Shown here piece after piece: positions 47,340 to 57,268 of a DNA stretch of 64,000 nt. The stretch comes from Pseudeuparius sepicola (taxonomy: Eukaryota; Arthropoda; Insecta; Coleoptera; Anthribidae), in NCBI GenBank assembly GCA_963920635.1, contig OY987301.1:22362501-22426500 (forward strand). Reading direction: 5' to 3'. The position numbers and the translations under genes were made by a program. A model generated the notes under the pieces. The model had not been told where the DNA came from, ran no database searches, and was given only the letters and a program-made list of their open reading frames with translations. Positions within the stretch are counted from its first letter, which is position 1. Each line of letters begins with the position of its first letter.

Positions 47340-47734
47340 AAATGTTTGTTTTTAACTGAGAATATTGTTTTTGTTTATCACAGTACTTACAGAAAAATAT
47401 ATTTTAATTTAAATATTATTTTGGTCTTATTTGAAATTTTGATATTGTTGGTATTGCGCTTGTAAAATCACATGTAAAACCCTATACCATTTTAGATACA
47501 CAACAGATCCCATTTTATCAACATGTGTTGATAAAACGAGACAATTGCAATATTTTTTAAAAATAATATTTTTTTCCAAATGCCTTCAAATTTTTGAAAC
47601 TCGAGCTAATCAAATTTGAAGTATGATGAACAGTGAACCTTACTGTGGTAAAAGTATCAATTAAAAAGTTTGTTATTGGTGGTAGTCTAATGACGTAACC
47701 TTAAGTATCCCATTTTAGGCACATTTCCCCTACG

Positions 47735-48335
47735 TATTTTCAGGTCCGTTGGAGCGCTCCGGCCGGACAGCTAGGGAAGTCTACCCGGAAATTGAACCAG
47801 AAAATGAGGGAAATCAGGCGCAAGGTGAGTTAAAAATACATCGCTACAGAGCGCACTTTCCTGTTATAGAAGTGGAAAGGTGAGATAAAAGCTTTTTCCA
47901 GCCAGACGGGTCGACTTTTAAACAACCCCCGCAAAGGTATTGATATTCATGATGCGAAAGGCGGTAAGCCTCCCCGAACGAGCGAAACGAATGTTCTCAC
48001 GGGAACTTGAATGCAACTGTGAAGGAAATGGCCATGTTTTCAGGCATCTTTTACAATCCATTTCTGTAGAGATTACGTCGGTCGAGGTACAGAAAAGCCA
48101 TTCGATTTTTGACACTTATTGAGACTCTCGTCTACATTGTTTTTATGCAATAGATCTTTAATTCTGATAACTTAATCTGATACTACACTACTTTGATATG
48201 TAGGTAGGTATCCCCTATGTATAGGGTGTGAACGACCAAACTGTTGTTGTATTTAAACTGTCATTTCGTATATAAAATCACTAGTGACGGAAATGGTCTC
48301 GCTAGAAACTAAAAAAATATAATTTATATTTATTT
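47735..48335. other. Gene-free stretch between two transposons
   Basis: Intronic sequence. GTCCGTTGGAGCGCTCC at 47752 and the following part is GC-richer and open on the + strand for a short way, without a known motif. CCTATGTATAGGGTGTGAACG at 48214 resembles a MITE end. No exon is supported. Confidence 0.3.
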
Positions 48336-48338
48336 ATA

Positions 48339-50650
48339 CAGGGTGTCCGGTAAGTTCGGGGAAATCTCTCGCCAGCGTGTTGGTGACGTCAAAATATACC
48401 TGGTGTTTCATATATTTTTTTCCCCTAAAGTACTCCGTAACAGAACTACAGGGTCCCAAAGGGGTACTCACTGCTTTACATTTTTTGATTTAACTTTTGA
48501 ACGCTCTTGTATATTTTGATGAAATTTTGGAATTTTGCATAGACGGTAAAAACCAATTACCTCATATTTGAATCATGCTTGGACAATGCCGTGGAAGTCA
48601 GGAACGGACTTCACGCAATACCCATGGGCTCAAAATTTTGACTGGTATAAATTTAAAAAGCCGAAAACAAATTTTTTTAAAGCCTTGAACATTTCTCTTC
48701 AAAAAAGGTACTCTTTATTCGTTTCGAAAAAGTCAACCGTTTTCATGGAAAAATCGCTTTTTTGAAATCCGTAACTTAAGATGCAATAATGGAAACTACC
48801 AGAATTTAGTGTTTTCACCTGACGGATAACAACAATTACGTGTGACAAGATTTGTCAATAATTTTTATTAGCAATGGAGCATTTTTATACTTATGCCGAA
48901 TATGCAGACATGCATTTAATTTATGGACAAGCACACTGCAATTCTCTGGAGGCAAGCAGAATTTATGCTCAAAGATTTCCAAATCGCAATTTGCCAAATC
49001 GAAAAACATTTGTGAGAGTTGATCGTCGTTTAAGAGAAACAGGTAGTAAACAAACCGAGTTTAGAATGTCTTAAATCAGTCTCCTAAAATTTACATTAGG
49101 TAGTTTTTTACCTCGTCGTGGTGGGGAAGGGCCGCAAAGGAGAGCAAGAAATCAAAACTTAGAAGAGCACATATTGGATGAAATATCCGAAAACCCTTCT
49201 AATAGCGTTCGTAAGCTTGCAGCTCAGTTAAATACCACAAAGGGGGTTGTTCATGAAACATTGCGAGAACAGCTACTTTATCCTTATCACGTCCAAAAAG
49301 TGCATGCAATGTCTCCGAATGATTATCGTCCACGGCTTAACTATGCAAACTGGTTTTTGCAACAATTTATAGGCGATCCGAGTTTCACAGAAATTGTTTT
49401 ATTTAGCGACGAAGCTGGCTTCACGAGAGACGGTATTACCAACAGTCGAAATCTGCACATTTGGCATGACGAAAACCCTCACGCCATAGTTCAGATCAAG
49501 CACCAACAAAGATTTCTGGTTAATGTTTGGGCAGGGATAATTGGGAATAATTTGATTGGTCCTTTTGTTTTGGATGAACGTTTGAATGGAGCTCTGTATT
49601 TACATTTTTTACAAAATAATTTAAATGATTTACTGGAAAATGTGCCCTTACAAATAAGGAATCAAATGTGGTTTATGCACGATGGCGCTCCCCCACATTA
49701 TTCCCGGGAGGTACGTCTCTACTTAACCCAGCACTTTGACAATCGTTGGATAGGCCGAGGAGGACCTGTTTTGTGGCCACCTAGGTCTCCTGACCTCAAT
49801 CCGTTAGATTTTTTTTCTGGGGTCATCTCAAGGGACTAGTATATTCAACTCCTGTAAATACCAGGGAAGAGTTATTGGAAAGAATATTTCACTATTCTGA
49901 TCAAATTCGAAATGATCCTGAAATGCTGTTTAGGGTGCAGCAAGAAAAAATTCGCAGGATAAGAAAATGTATTCGGGTAGAAGGAGCTCACTTTGAACAT
50001 TTGCCCGACTAAACGAAACATTTTCTTTATAACCAAACTTTATTAAACTATTTTTAAACAGTTTCATTGTTTTTTTTCATTTTCTCGATATTAATGCCTA
50101 CTGAAAATTGCAGTGTGCTAATAAAAATTATTGACAAATCTTGTCACACGTAATTGTTGTTATCCGTCAGGTGAAAACACTAAATTCTGGTAGTTTCCAT
50201 TATTGCATCTTAAGTTACGGATTTCAAAAAAGCGATTTTTCCATGAAAACGGTTGACTTTTTCGAAACGAATAAAGAGTACCTTTTTTGAAGAGAAATGT
50301 TCAAGGCTTTAAAAAAAATTGTTTTCGGCTTTTTAAATTTATACCAGTCAAAATTTTGAGCCCATGGGTATTGCGTGAAGTCCGTTCCTGACTTCCACGG
50401 CATTGTCCAAGCATGATTCAAATATGAGGTAATTGGTTTTTACCGTCTATGCAAAATTCCAAAATTTCATCAAAATATACAAGGGCGTTCAAAAGTTAAA
50501 TCAAAAAATGTAAAGCAGTGAGTACCCCTTTGGGACCCTGTAGTTCTGTTACGGAGTACTTTAGGGGAAAAAAATATATGAAACACCAGGTATATTTTGA
50601 CGTCACCAACACGCTGGCGAGAGATTTCCCCGAACTTACCGGACACCCTG
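48339..50650 (+). mobile_element. Mariner-like (DD41D) transposon with 535-bp terminal repeats
   Basis: CAGGGTGTCCGGTAAGTTCG at 48339 mirrors CGAACTTACCGGACACCCTG ending at 50650, flanked by TA (48337-38, 50651-52). The inverted repeats run without a break to 48873 on the left and from 50116 on the right, 535 bp each. Only a handful of substitutions is visible by eye, so this is a young insertion. The transposase ATG (48874) is the base directly after the left repeat. The 2312-bp total with one intronless gene fits Tc1/mariner elements. An inverted pair of 65-codon frames in the arms is a by-product of the repeat. Confidence 0.93.
48874..50012 (+). pseudogene. DD41D mariner-like transposase, one stop and one frameshift
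   Basis: Residues 1-66 form the helix-turn-helix known as DUF4817 (YAEYADMHLIYGQAHCNS..., RFPNRNLPNRKTFVRV, RLRETGS). TAA at 49072-49074 interrupts the frame, which then continues open to 49839. The catalytic acids are in VLFSDEAGF, MWFMHDGAPPH and SPDLNPLDFF. Between the second Asp and the Asp of NPLD I count 41 residues, matching the DD41D group of Tc1/mariner. After the T run at 49808-49815 one base is missing, and the true C-terminus (about 60 residues, ending in HFEHLPD) lies in another frame to TAA 50012. With two lesions the enzyme is dead unless the stop is a sequencing error. Confidence 0.9.
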
Positions 50651-50726
50651 TATTTATTTATATTTATAATTATACGAACATGGCAAATTGAGGGAACATG
50701 CGAAAGTGCGGGAAAATGAAGTATAG

Positions 50727-50912
50727 GCACAGAGAAGACCAGAATACAGAGAGTTCATCTTGTCAATATGTCAAATGGAACCCAACTTTAAACGGTACAA
50801 CGGCACAATTCATCCATTGCAGGTCACTGGGCGGTCTATTTTATTGTATATCTGAACGATCTTAGGGGTGTGTAAAAAGTTACGTAAAATTTGAGCTCCA
50901 TTTGACATCTGT
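50727..50912. repeat. One-ended copy of the 44.6-kb MITE
   Basis: GGCACAGAGAAGACCAGAAT, CAGAGAGTTCATCTTGTCAA, TCATCCATTGCAGGTCACTG and ATCTGAACGATCTTAGGGGT follow the reverse complement of 44631-44863. The distal GCACAGAGAAG-type end is missing; similarity fades after TTTGACATCTGTGG. Confidence 0.7.
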
Positions 50913-51059
50913 GGTATAGGATTCAAGTTGATTAATTTTGCGGCGTATTTGTGAAAAACGCGCGCCAACAACTTATAGGGTGTTTTAAGCATTTCAATGG
51001 ATTCGAGGATTTTTCTTTGGATGGGATGGAATAGTTTTGATAGTATTTTAGTATCATTA

Positions 51060-51620
51060 AACAAGACCTGGTGCCCTGTGTATAATGATAATGCTCGGCA
51101 GGTACAGATTGGCCCGGTTGACATATCCGCATTGCCATTTATGCTTTAAAAAAATTCGTGTGCGGGTACCTCGTGCTGAAAAAATGTGTGTGTGTCGAAT
51201 CACACTTTTTCTCCTAGACGCTTGAAATATATTTTTGGAATTGAATTGAATGTCAATATCTCCCAAAATAATAAGCTGCTGAAAATTTTATGTTTCGAAT
51301 GTTGGAGTTAACGGGTGTTTTGGGGCACGTTTTGGCGATTTCAAACCAAACTGTTGAATTTAACGTTATGAGACAAGAGTTCACTTTTGTTGGAAATTGA
51401 AAAGATGCACGCGAAACTGATGAACCTAAAATACCAAAAAGATAACCTCAAAACAGTCACGAACCAGAAATAGCGCAAGTGGCACCCTCTGTGAAACACG
51501 TGGAATTGATATCTTATTCTCCATCCCTAGGAACAGTGCAGTAGCAAATTTCACTTCAGCATTTTTATTTTTTTGGGAGATATTGCCATAATTCAATTTC
51601 AAAAAGATAACTACAACGAC
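51060..51620. repeat. Relative of the 40.1-41.1 kb MITE
   Basis: GGGTGTTTTGGGGCAC, GAAAAGATGCACGCGAAACT and GATGAACCT match the inner arm at 40330-40480 (in reverse complement) and 40745-40825. Mirrored GTCAATATCTCCC (51252) and GGGAGATATTGCC (51576) suggest its own inverted structure. The edges are uncertain. Confidence 0.5.
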
Positions 51621-52032
51621 CTGTATCTCAGAAACGAAGTAATATTAGAACAATTTAGAAGATTTTTTAGTATATTATATTTATTTTCTGAATGTGTGTC
51701 AAAAAATTAAACGGTGGTCTAATATAGAAATGTAAAAGTTGATGATAATAATGCCGCAACATAATAATGTCCGACTGCATAATTTAGAAGAGTGTAAAAT
51801 AGACCAATTTTGACAAGTTTTTGTATGTAGTGAGCAGATACGCGGTTGCCACGCAACGAACGATAAATGCTCTTCCGATTTACCGATTTGTGATAATCAT
51901 TTGTTGTGACAGTCTCCAAAAATAAAAAAATACCTATATTAATAACATAATTCACAAATCATAAAAATCAAACTTAATTTAAAAAATTAAAGATATGCAT
52001 GTTTCCCTTTTTCTTTTTTTTTTCTTTTATAG

Positions 52033-52209
52033 TGTGTGTGGTGGGGGATGTAGTATATAGTCCCGAAGAGCCAGTCCCAGCCGAGCAACCATGTTTGAAG
52101 TGCAAATGTCGACCACCATCAGTCTTATGTGAAACTTTACAGTGTCAGAAGCGGCCAGGATGTAAAGCAATCCATAGACCTAACAACTGCTGCCCTGATT
52201 ACCAGTGTG
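52033..52209 (+). CDS. Exon 3: first VWC domain
   Basis: The acceptor TTCTTTTATAG and the donor G|GTAAGA bound 177 bases, phase 1 at both ends. The 58 whole codons (residues 25-82) carry ten cysteines in the VWC order: C25, PCLKCKC, VLC, LQC, GC, NCC, YQC. VWC domains are extracellular cystine-rich modules, best known for binding BMP/TGF-beta ligands or other matrix proteins. Which ligand applies here cannot be read from sequence. Being a symmetric 1-1 exon holding one domain, it is of the kind moved by exon shuffling. Confidence 0.88.
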
Positions 52210-52366
52210 GTAAGATTTTTATATTCTATTGATTGCAAGGAACACTCTTCACTTTTGTTCAAGAATCATCTAATATTGTTGGAACTATATTGTTCTCAAT
52301 GACAATTCAATGCCTGCCAATATGAAAAAATAAAGAAAATGACACGATTTTTGAAATAATAACCAA

Positions 52367-53125
52367 TCAGGTGACGATTTCAGCGATAATACCACGAGTC
52401 TGGTATTCTCCCTGCTGCCTGCGGTATTTTCAGTAATTATCAGGGGCAATATAACAAGTGGTGTGCCTATTGTCGATAATACCTTTCGGTAAGTTTACGA
52501 ATTATAATCCCAAAGCTGAAGATTCCACGACTGCGCAGCAGGAGTGGTATTTCTTAGCATTGGGATTATAATGAGTGATAAATTAACGCAAGGTATTATC
52601 TATTATTAGGCATACCAGGAGTTGTACTTAAAAAGAGAATTTAACAACTGCAAATAGTTTAATAATTATTCAGTGTTATAATTTATATTTAGGAATAAAT
52701 TTGAAAATGTAATTTAAAAAGAATTAAAATAAAAAAAAGCAGCCGCAAACGGGATTTGAACCCAGGACCTCTCGCACGCAAATCGAGAATCATGCCCCTA
52801 GCCCATTGAGGTCAGATGAATGTTTTATAAATTTAATTATCATGCTTAAAAGTTAAAGTCCATTTGGCAGCTGTCATTTAGGTTGAGCTTTCGGTTCTGA
52901 ATATGTTTTTTGTGTTAATAAATATTTAACGACCAATGTGTTAACTGAAAGCATTTCTTCTAGTCCTAAATTAAATTTGGTAATGTGAAGAAGTTATCGG
53001 GTTATCAGTTTTAGCCGCCACAATACTAGTATTGGTTAGCGTGACTAGGACGTAACTAAGACAGTAGGATTTCAGCAAAAATACCACTAGTGGTATTATC
53101 GCTGAAAAAATCACCTGGTTACTAT
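52367..53125. mobile_element. Inverted-repeat element in intron 3
   Basis: The left AATCAGGTGACGATTTCAGC with GATAATACCACGAGTCTGG is mirrored at the right by CCACTAGTGGTATTATCGC and TGAAAAAATCACCTGGTTA. Immediately outside, AATAACCAAT and GTTACTATTTCAAAAATTAT are also mirrored, as are CATTGACAATTC-type flanks further out (TGCCTGCCAATATGAA against TTCATATTAGCAGGCG). A diverged copy lies at 19718-20160. No transposase is encoded, and a tRNA-like segment is inserted at 52739-52813. Confidence 0.65.
52739..52813 (-). pseudogene. tRNA-Pro-like pseudogene or SINE fragment
   Basis: The minus strand reads GGGCTAGGGGCATGATTCTC, then an anticodon arm, then GAGGTCCTGGGTTCAAATCC. The B box GGTTCAAATCC is intact. 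The D-arm/A-box region and the ATGATTCTCG...GCGAGAGGTCC arm match eukaryotic tRNA-Pro. The seven-base loop TTTGCGT would give anticodon TGC instead of TGG. The 5' acceptor strand does not pair with the 3' strand (TTGCGGCTGC), so it cannot fold as a tRNA. A T-rich tract follows. The diverged copy of the host element at 19.7 kb lacks this segment, so it arrived as a separate insertion. Confidence 0.65.
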
Positions 53126-53129
53126 TTCA

Positions 53130-53600
53130 AAAATTATGTCATTTCATTGGTTCATATTAGCAGGCGTTGAATTATCGGTGGCACATCACTTTTGTTATAT
53201 TACCAAGTTTCCAATGTCCCGTGTTGTATCAGCACTCATCAAAAGCTCGTAATTTTTAACGAATTCTAAATACACTTACATAGTCCTTAAATAGGGAAAA
53301 TCATTCTTCCCTTCATAGCATCTCCTAAGTTACTTCAGATATATGATATTATAGTCATTTAGCCTATCAAAACTCTAATAATAATAATACAAACTAAAGC
53401 TAATCTATACATCCGAACAGGATACAAGATAATTTCAGTTAGCCAATGGAAATAACTAAGATGCATTTAATTTTTCGAATAAACATTTGAAAATTATCCA
53501 TCACTGTCATTATTTATTACAATAATAACACGATACGATAAGTAATTAGTTTCCCCATCGTGTAGGCAATCAAAAATCTTAGAACTATTACGCTTCTAAA
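53130..53600. other. Remainder of intron 3
   Basis: AT-rich intronic DNA before the acceptor at 53619-53620. No other feature was recognised. Confidence 0.4.
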
Positions 53601-53620
53601 ATAACAATGTTCGATTTCAG

Positions 53621-53815
53621 AATGTGAAGTCAACGGAAAATTCTACGCCAATGGAGAAAAACTTTTAGCTCAGCCAGGGGGTGAATGCAGAGTTTGTTAT
53701 TGCAGAGGAGGTGAAGTTCAATGCGCAGAAGTGTCTTGTTACATCAGAAAGGATTGTGATGGACGAAGGGTCGCAGGGCAGTGTTGTCCAAAATACGACC
53801 ACTGCCCACCAATAG
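53621..53815 (+). CDS. Exon 4: second VWC domain
   Basis: The acceptor TTCGATTTCAG and the donor G|GTATAC bound 195 bases, again phase 1 at both ends. Residues 84-147 hold ten cysteines: ECEVNG, GECRVCYC, VQC, VSC, KDC, QCC, DHC. NGKFYANGEK is the usual VWC opening (nG..Y..GE). The split codons before and after give Glu83 and Asp148. It follows exon 3 directly, so the two VWC domains are adjacent without a linker. Confidence is high that it is a real exon because spacing, splice sites and domain fit together. Confidence 0.92.
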
Positions 53816-54090
53816 GTATACCTACCTATTTATTTCGGCATTGCGTCAACAACGCACTGGAAGTTGTTTGTTAATAACTCTATGCATACTTTCTACTAGA
53901 TTTTTTTTTGCTTTTAAAAAAATCGATTTGTTTTCAAATTTAAGGCAACTGTCGTGTCATTTCAAATTAAAATTTTTATTAAAGGAAAACTACAATTGAA
54001 TATTGTACAAATGAAAATAAATACCTAGTTATTGTGTGAAAGTATACAATATAACATTCTTTGAAATCATGCTGGCTTCTCTCGTTTTAG

Positions 54091-56267
54091 ATGCTCTTCT
54101 CGATCGGCCGGTACTGACCACGGAACCGTCTCCAGCAACTATTATCAACAGAGAGATATTCGATTTACTTCAAAACTCATCAGATTCTGGCAGAACCTCG
54201 AACGAAATACAAGACGATGACAGCCGTGTTTACAATTCAACACAAGACATCGAATTGGAGCAAGAACCAGTTAAGCAACTATTACCAAAAATAACAATTC
54301 AAGAAATAATTCCGGAGAAGAAAGAAATACCCATAACTTCATCACCACCAAAATTAGATGAACCACACGGAACTCTACTGATTGAAGAGGCAACTGACAA
54401 CACATCTAATCATCTTGTGACGGGTGACTCAGAAGTTGATTCAAGCGAAGTTTCTGAAGTTTTCCACCACGCACCGCCAGTTTTACGCATTGGAGATAAG
54501 TTGCTATTTCTTAAAAAAGATAAACAAATTCCCGAAAACGAAACAAGCTCGCCCCCTTCTATAATAACCATTATTGGTGCAGAAGGTTTGCAAAGAGGTG
54601 GTTTTGAGGAAAGCGGCGAAGTATTAGAAGTTAAAGTTAAACCCGAACCCGAATATTACTTAAACAAGGAAAAAGGTAGTTTATTCGAGAACTCAAACGA
54701 TACAAACGATTTAGAATTAAAAACGTCAGAATCTACCCACATTTTATCTTTAGTTAGAAAGAAAAATAATCCTACGTCTACCACTACTATTATATCCCTT
54801 TCAAGCGAAACACCAACTATCGTAACAGAAGCAAACGAACTTTCTTTACGAAATAACACAGATTCTCCAGAACTATACCATATGACGCTTGCCTCGCATG
54901 TGTCAGGTGATAACAGGATATATAAAAACATCACAGAAGCTGACTCCGAAATAGCTACAACCACAATAAAAAATGAGCAAATTGTTTTCGCATCGACAGC
55001 TACACCAGAACCAATAACAACCACCAAGAATGCCGAGCAAGCTATTAAATCAACTGAACCCACAGTTGTTGAACAGAATCCGGCATATCCCCCTATTCCA
55101 GACATAATGTCGCCATATATTGAGGAGACGCAAAAAATAGACGCTGAAGAAAATCAGGAACATTCAGACAATGAATCCGCGAAAAATTCTAGTGTGAATA
55201 TAAAAATATTAGCAGACATCTTACAAATTCGCAACAACAAAACTGTCCCCGAAAACACAACGAACAGCGAATGGCTAAAAAGTGACAGCAGTGAGTCTTT
55301 GGTAAATTTTAAGGGCAGTTTACCTGCAGATTTGTTAAATCAGCCAGCCCCAAGTGATTTCGAAACTACGACACAGGTCTCTGTAAGTAACACAGAATTA
55401 CCTAGCAAGGAAGAAACTACAATTTTAGAATTAGTAATTAAAGATGTTTCGACTGGCTCACCGACAAAAGGCTTGATCGGCGAATATACTAACCAAACGA
55501 CTTCAACAAAGAATGTCGTTGAAGAAACAACGAGAGTTCCTGAAGTAAGTACAGAAATAAGTCGGTCAGTCGAAAGCGTAGAGGGCATCATGGATGATAG
55601 TGGGGAATCAACAAGTCCAAAAACTAGTCATGCTTCTGTGACATCTAACGAAAATGCCAGTATTGAAAAGGAAAAAGAATTATCAGAAGCAACAGACATG
55701 GTATCGCTTGTAAATGACAATTCCGCAGAGAGTGGAGAAGTTGTCACTAAGTCAGTACTAGGCGATGTTGACGTGATAGACAATGTATCTTCCAAAGCTG
55801 AAAATAACACAAATACTACGGACAAAGACGTAGAAGTTATAAACGTTGATGAAATCAACAAGTCTAAAATGGAAAATCCGGAAAAAATTCTTTACGAAAT
55901 GCTGCCAGAACCGGTGGCAATATTGGAGTCCCCGGCTAAAGTGATTTTGAAACGCGAGAACTCGAAAGTCGATGAAGCAGATGAAGTGTTCAAAGAGTTG
56001 GAATCGGAGTTAAATCCACAAACTACAGAGAGACATTTAATGCCAGAGGAGGAACAGAGGGAGGCAGATCAAGTCTTTAGAGAACTCCTAGAAGAAACCA
56101 GCAGCCCAAAGCAAGAATCGTCTCAACCAAGGAGTAGGGAAGCTGAAGCTTTACAAAGAGTTAGTGATGCTTTGGCAAAGCTTACATTGAGAGGAAAGCA
56201 GCCAGACTCAAGTGTGTTAGGAGTACTTACAAATTTCTTTAGCTCCCAATACAGATCTTATGATTAG
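54091..56267 (+). CDS. Exon 5: mucin-like C-terminal region and stop of VWC protein
   Basis: The acceptor CTCGTTTTAG ends at 54090 and the stop TAG is at 56265-56267. The first bases AT join the G from exon 4 (Asp148), and 724 further codons follow, giving a protein of 872 residues. The region has no cysteine, is rich in Ser, Thr, Glu, Asp, Asn and Pro, and contains well over a dozen N-X-S/T sequons. It therefore looks like an extended, glycosylated extracellular stalk. Near the end are two related acidic helical segments, EADEVFKELESEL and EADQVFRELLEET, then a basic/aliphatic helix (EALQRVSDALAKLTLRG). There is no second transmembrane or GPI-type tail, so the protein should be secreted. The open frame extends upstream to 54036 only because the intron lacks a stop. 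I do not recognise a named orthologue. Confidence 0.92.
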
Positions 56268-56730
56268 AGACTAAATGTAGCCTGAAATGGTACACGTTGA
56301 ATGGATGAAGCAATTGGGAGGATGCTTGAAAAATACGGCAGGTAGAGGTACGATTCGAAGTGAAACAGTGTAATATAGATTCAGTATTAAACCTATTGAT
56401 ATACTATACTTTCCTCGATACATAGCGTTTAAATGTGTTACATGCAGAACCTGTCCATATAGCATTAGTAAACTTGCCTTCCAAAAAAATGTTTTTTTTT
56501 CAATATTAGCAAGAAACGTATTGGCTAATAATGTTAAGGCTCGACCATGACCCAATTCAATAGTCGATGTGAGTATTTATTTATAACGCTGTAATCTGTA
56601 ATAATAATAATAATAATAATAATTGTAGCGTAGTAATTTATAAGTTATATTTATACAAAATTGTACTAAGTACTTAAATTATTGTTAATTCGTTTTGTTG
56701 TGACGAAATAAATGTTTTGAGTAAAATATT
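56268..56730 (+). other. 3' UTR with microsatellite
   Basis: About 450 bases between the stop codon and the polyadenylation signal. They include an (AAT)n run of about eight units at 56600-56623. The assignment follows from the position of the AATAAA. Confidence 0.6.
56707..56712 (+). terminator. Polyadenylation signal AATAAA
   Basis: A canonical AATAAA lies 440 bases after the stop codon of the VWC gene, followed by TGTTTTGAGT and a T-rich stretch (ATTTCTATTGTTTC at 56737). It is the most plausible 3' end of this transcript. Confidence 0.65.
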
Positions 56731-56734
56731 GAAT

Positions 56735-57265
56735 GTATTTCTATTGTTTCTACATTGCAGTGTTACAACATTTTAAGGTTTCATTTTGTATTCAAACGAC
56801 AAAAAGCACAAAAATTGTTGCACTTGAATAAATATTTTTCTAACCACGGAACACAATAGGACTAGGATAATTATATACATGAGTACATACATTATTTCTA
56901 CCATACATGTCGTTGATAGAAGATAAGGAAAAAGTTTAAGGTTTCATTAGAGACGAGGATTTTTTTTTTTCAAATTGAAAGTATTCCTTTGACTTGTTTT
57001 GTGTCTATTTTTTCGATTTAACTATTAAGTGGCTTTGCGGTATACGATAGTAAACAAAAATAGTGTGCTGGCCTATGACACAAAACTATAGTATTTACGG
57101 TAGACACTACAAACCAGCACCCAATATATAATTGATTGCATGTGGAATCGTTCAAAGGTGCATAATCGAGAGAGTCTACTATTATTTCTGGTTTGTTGTG
57201 CCTTTATCAGACACATAAGCCTGCTGATTCGATAGTACCTAATGACGTAAATACGGTTGTCCCAT
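56735..57265. other. Gene-free stretch downstream of the VWC gene
   Basis: AT-rich intergenic sequence. TACGATAGTAAACAAAAATA at 57043 and TTACGGTAGACACTACAAAC at 57096 hint at a small mirrored pair, but nothing firm was identified. Confidence 0.3.
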
Positions 57266-57268
57266 ATC

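Larger units (their letters stand above)
44999..47730 (+). mobile_element. Pogo-like DNA transposon, 2732 bp
   Basis: The ends GGGAAAATGTGCCTAAAATG (44999) and CATTTTAGGCACATTTCCCC (ending 47730) are inverted over about 27 bp with one mismatch and flanked by TA (44997-98, 47731-32), the pogo target. AAAATGGGAT recurs just inside the left end (45013, 45031) and at 45371, 45396 and, inverted, 45406. At the right, CCCATTTTATCA (47512) and CCCATTTTAGG occur. These look like repeated transposase-binding sites. The interior encodes a degraded pogo-type transposase with a PHD finger. Confidence 0.92.

Noticed and set aside
48568..50421. Identical 65-codon frames at 48568-48765 (+) and 50224-50421 (-)
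   Set aside because: They lie in the two arms of the mariner-like element's inverted repeat and mirror each other; not genes.
52739..52813. Functional tRNA gene
   Set aside because: The acceptor stem does not pair and the anticodon arm is mismatched; kept as tRNA-like pseudogene.
54656..55861. Minus-strand frames of up to 149 codons opposite exon 5
   Set aside because: Shadows of the long coding exon; their Ser/Val/Thr-rich composition is what antisense of this exon would give.
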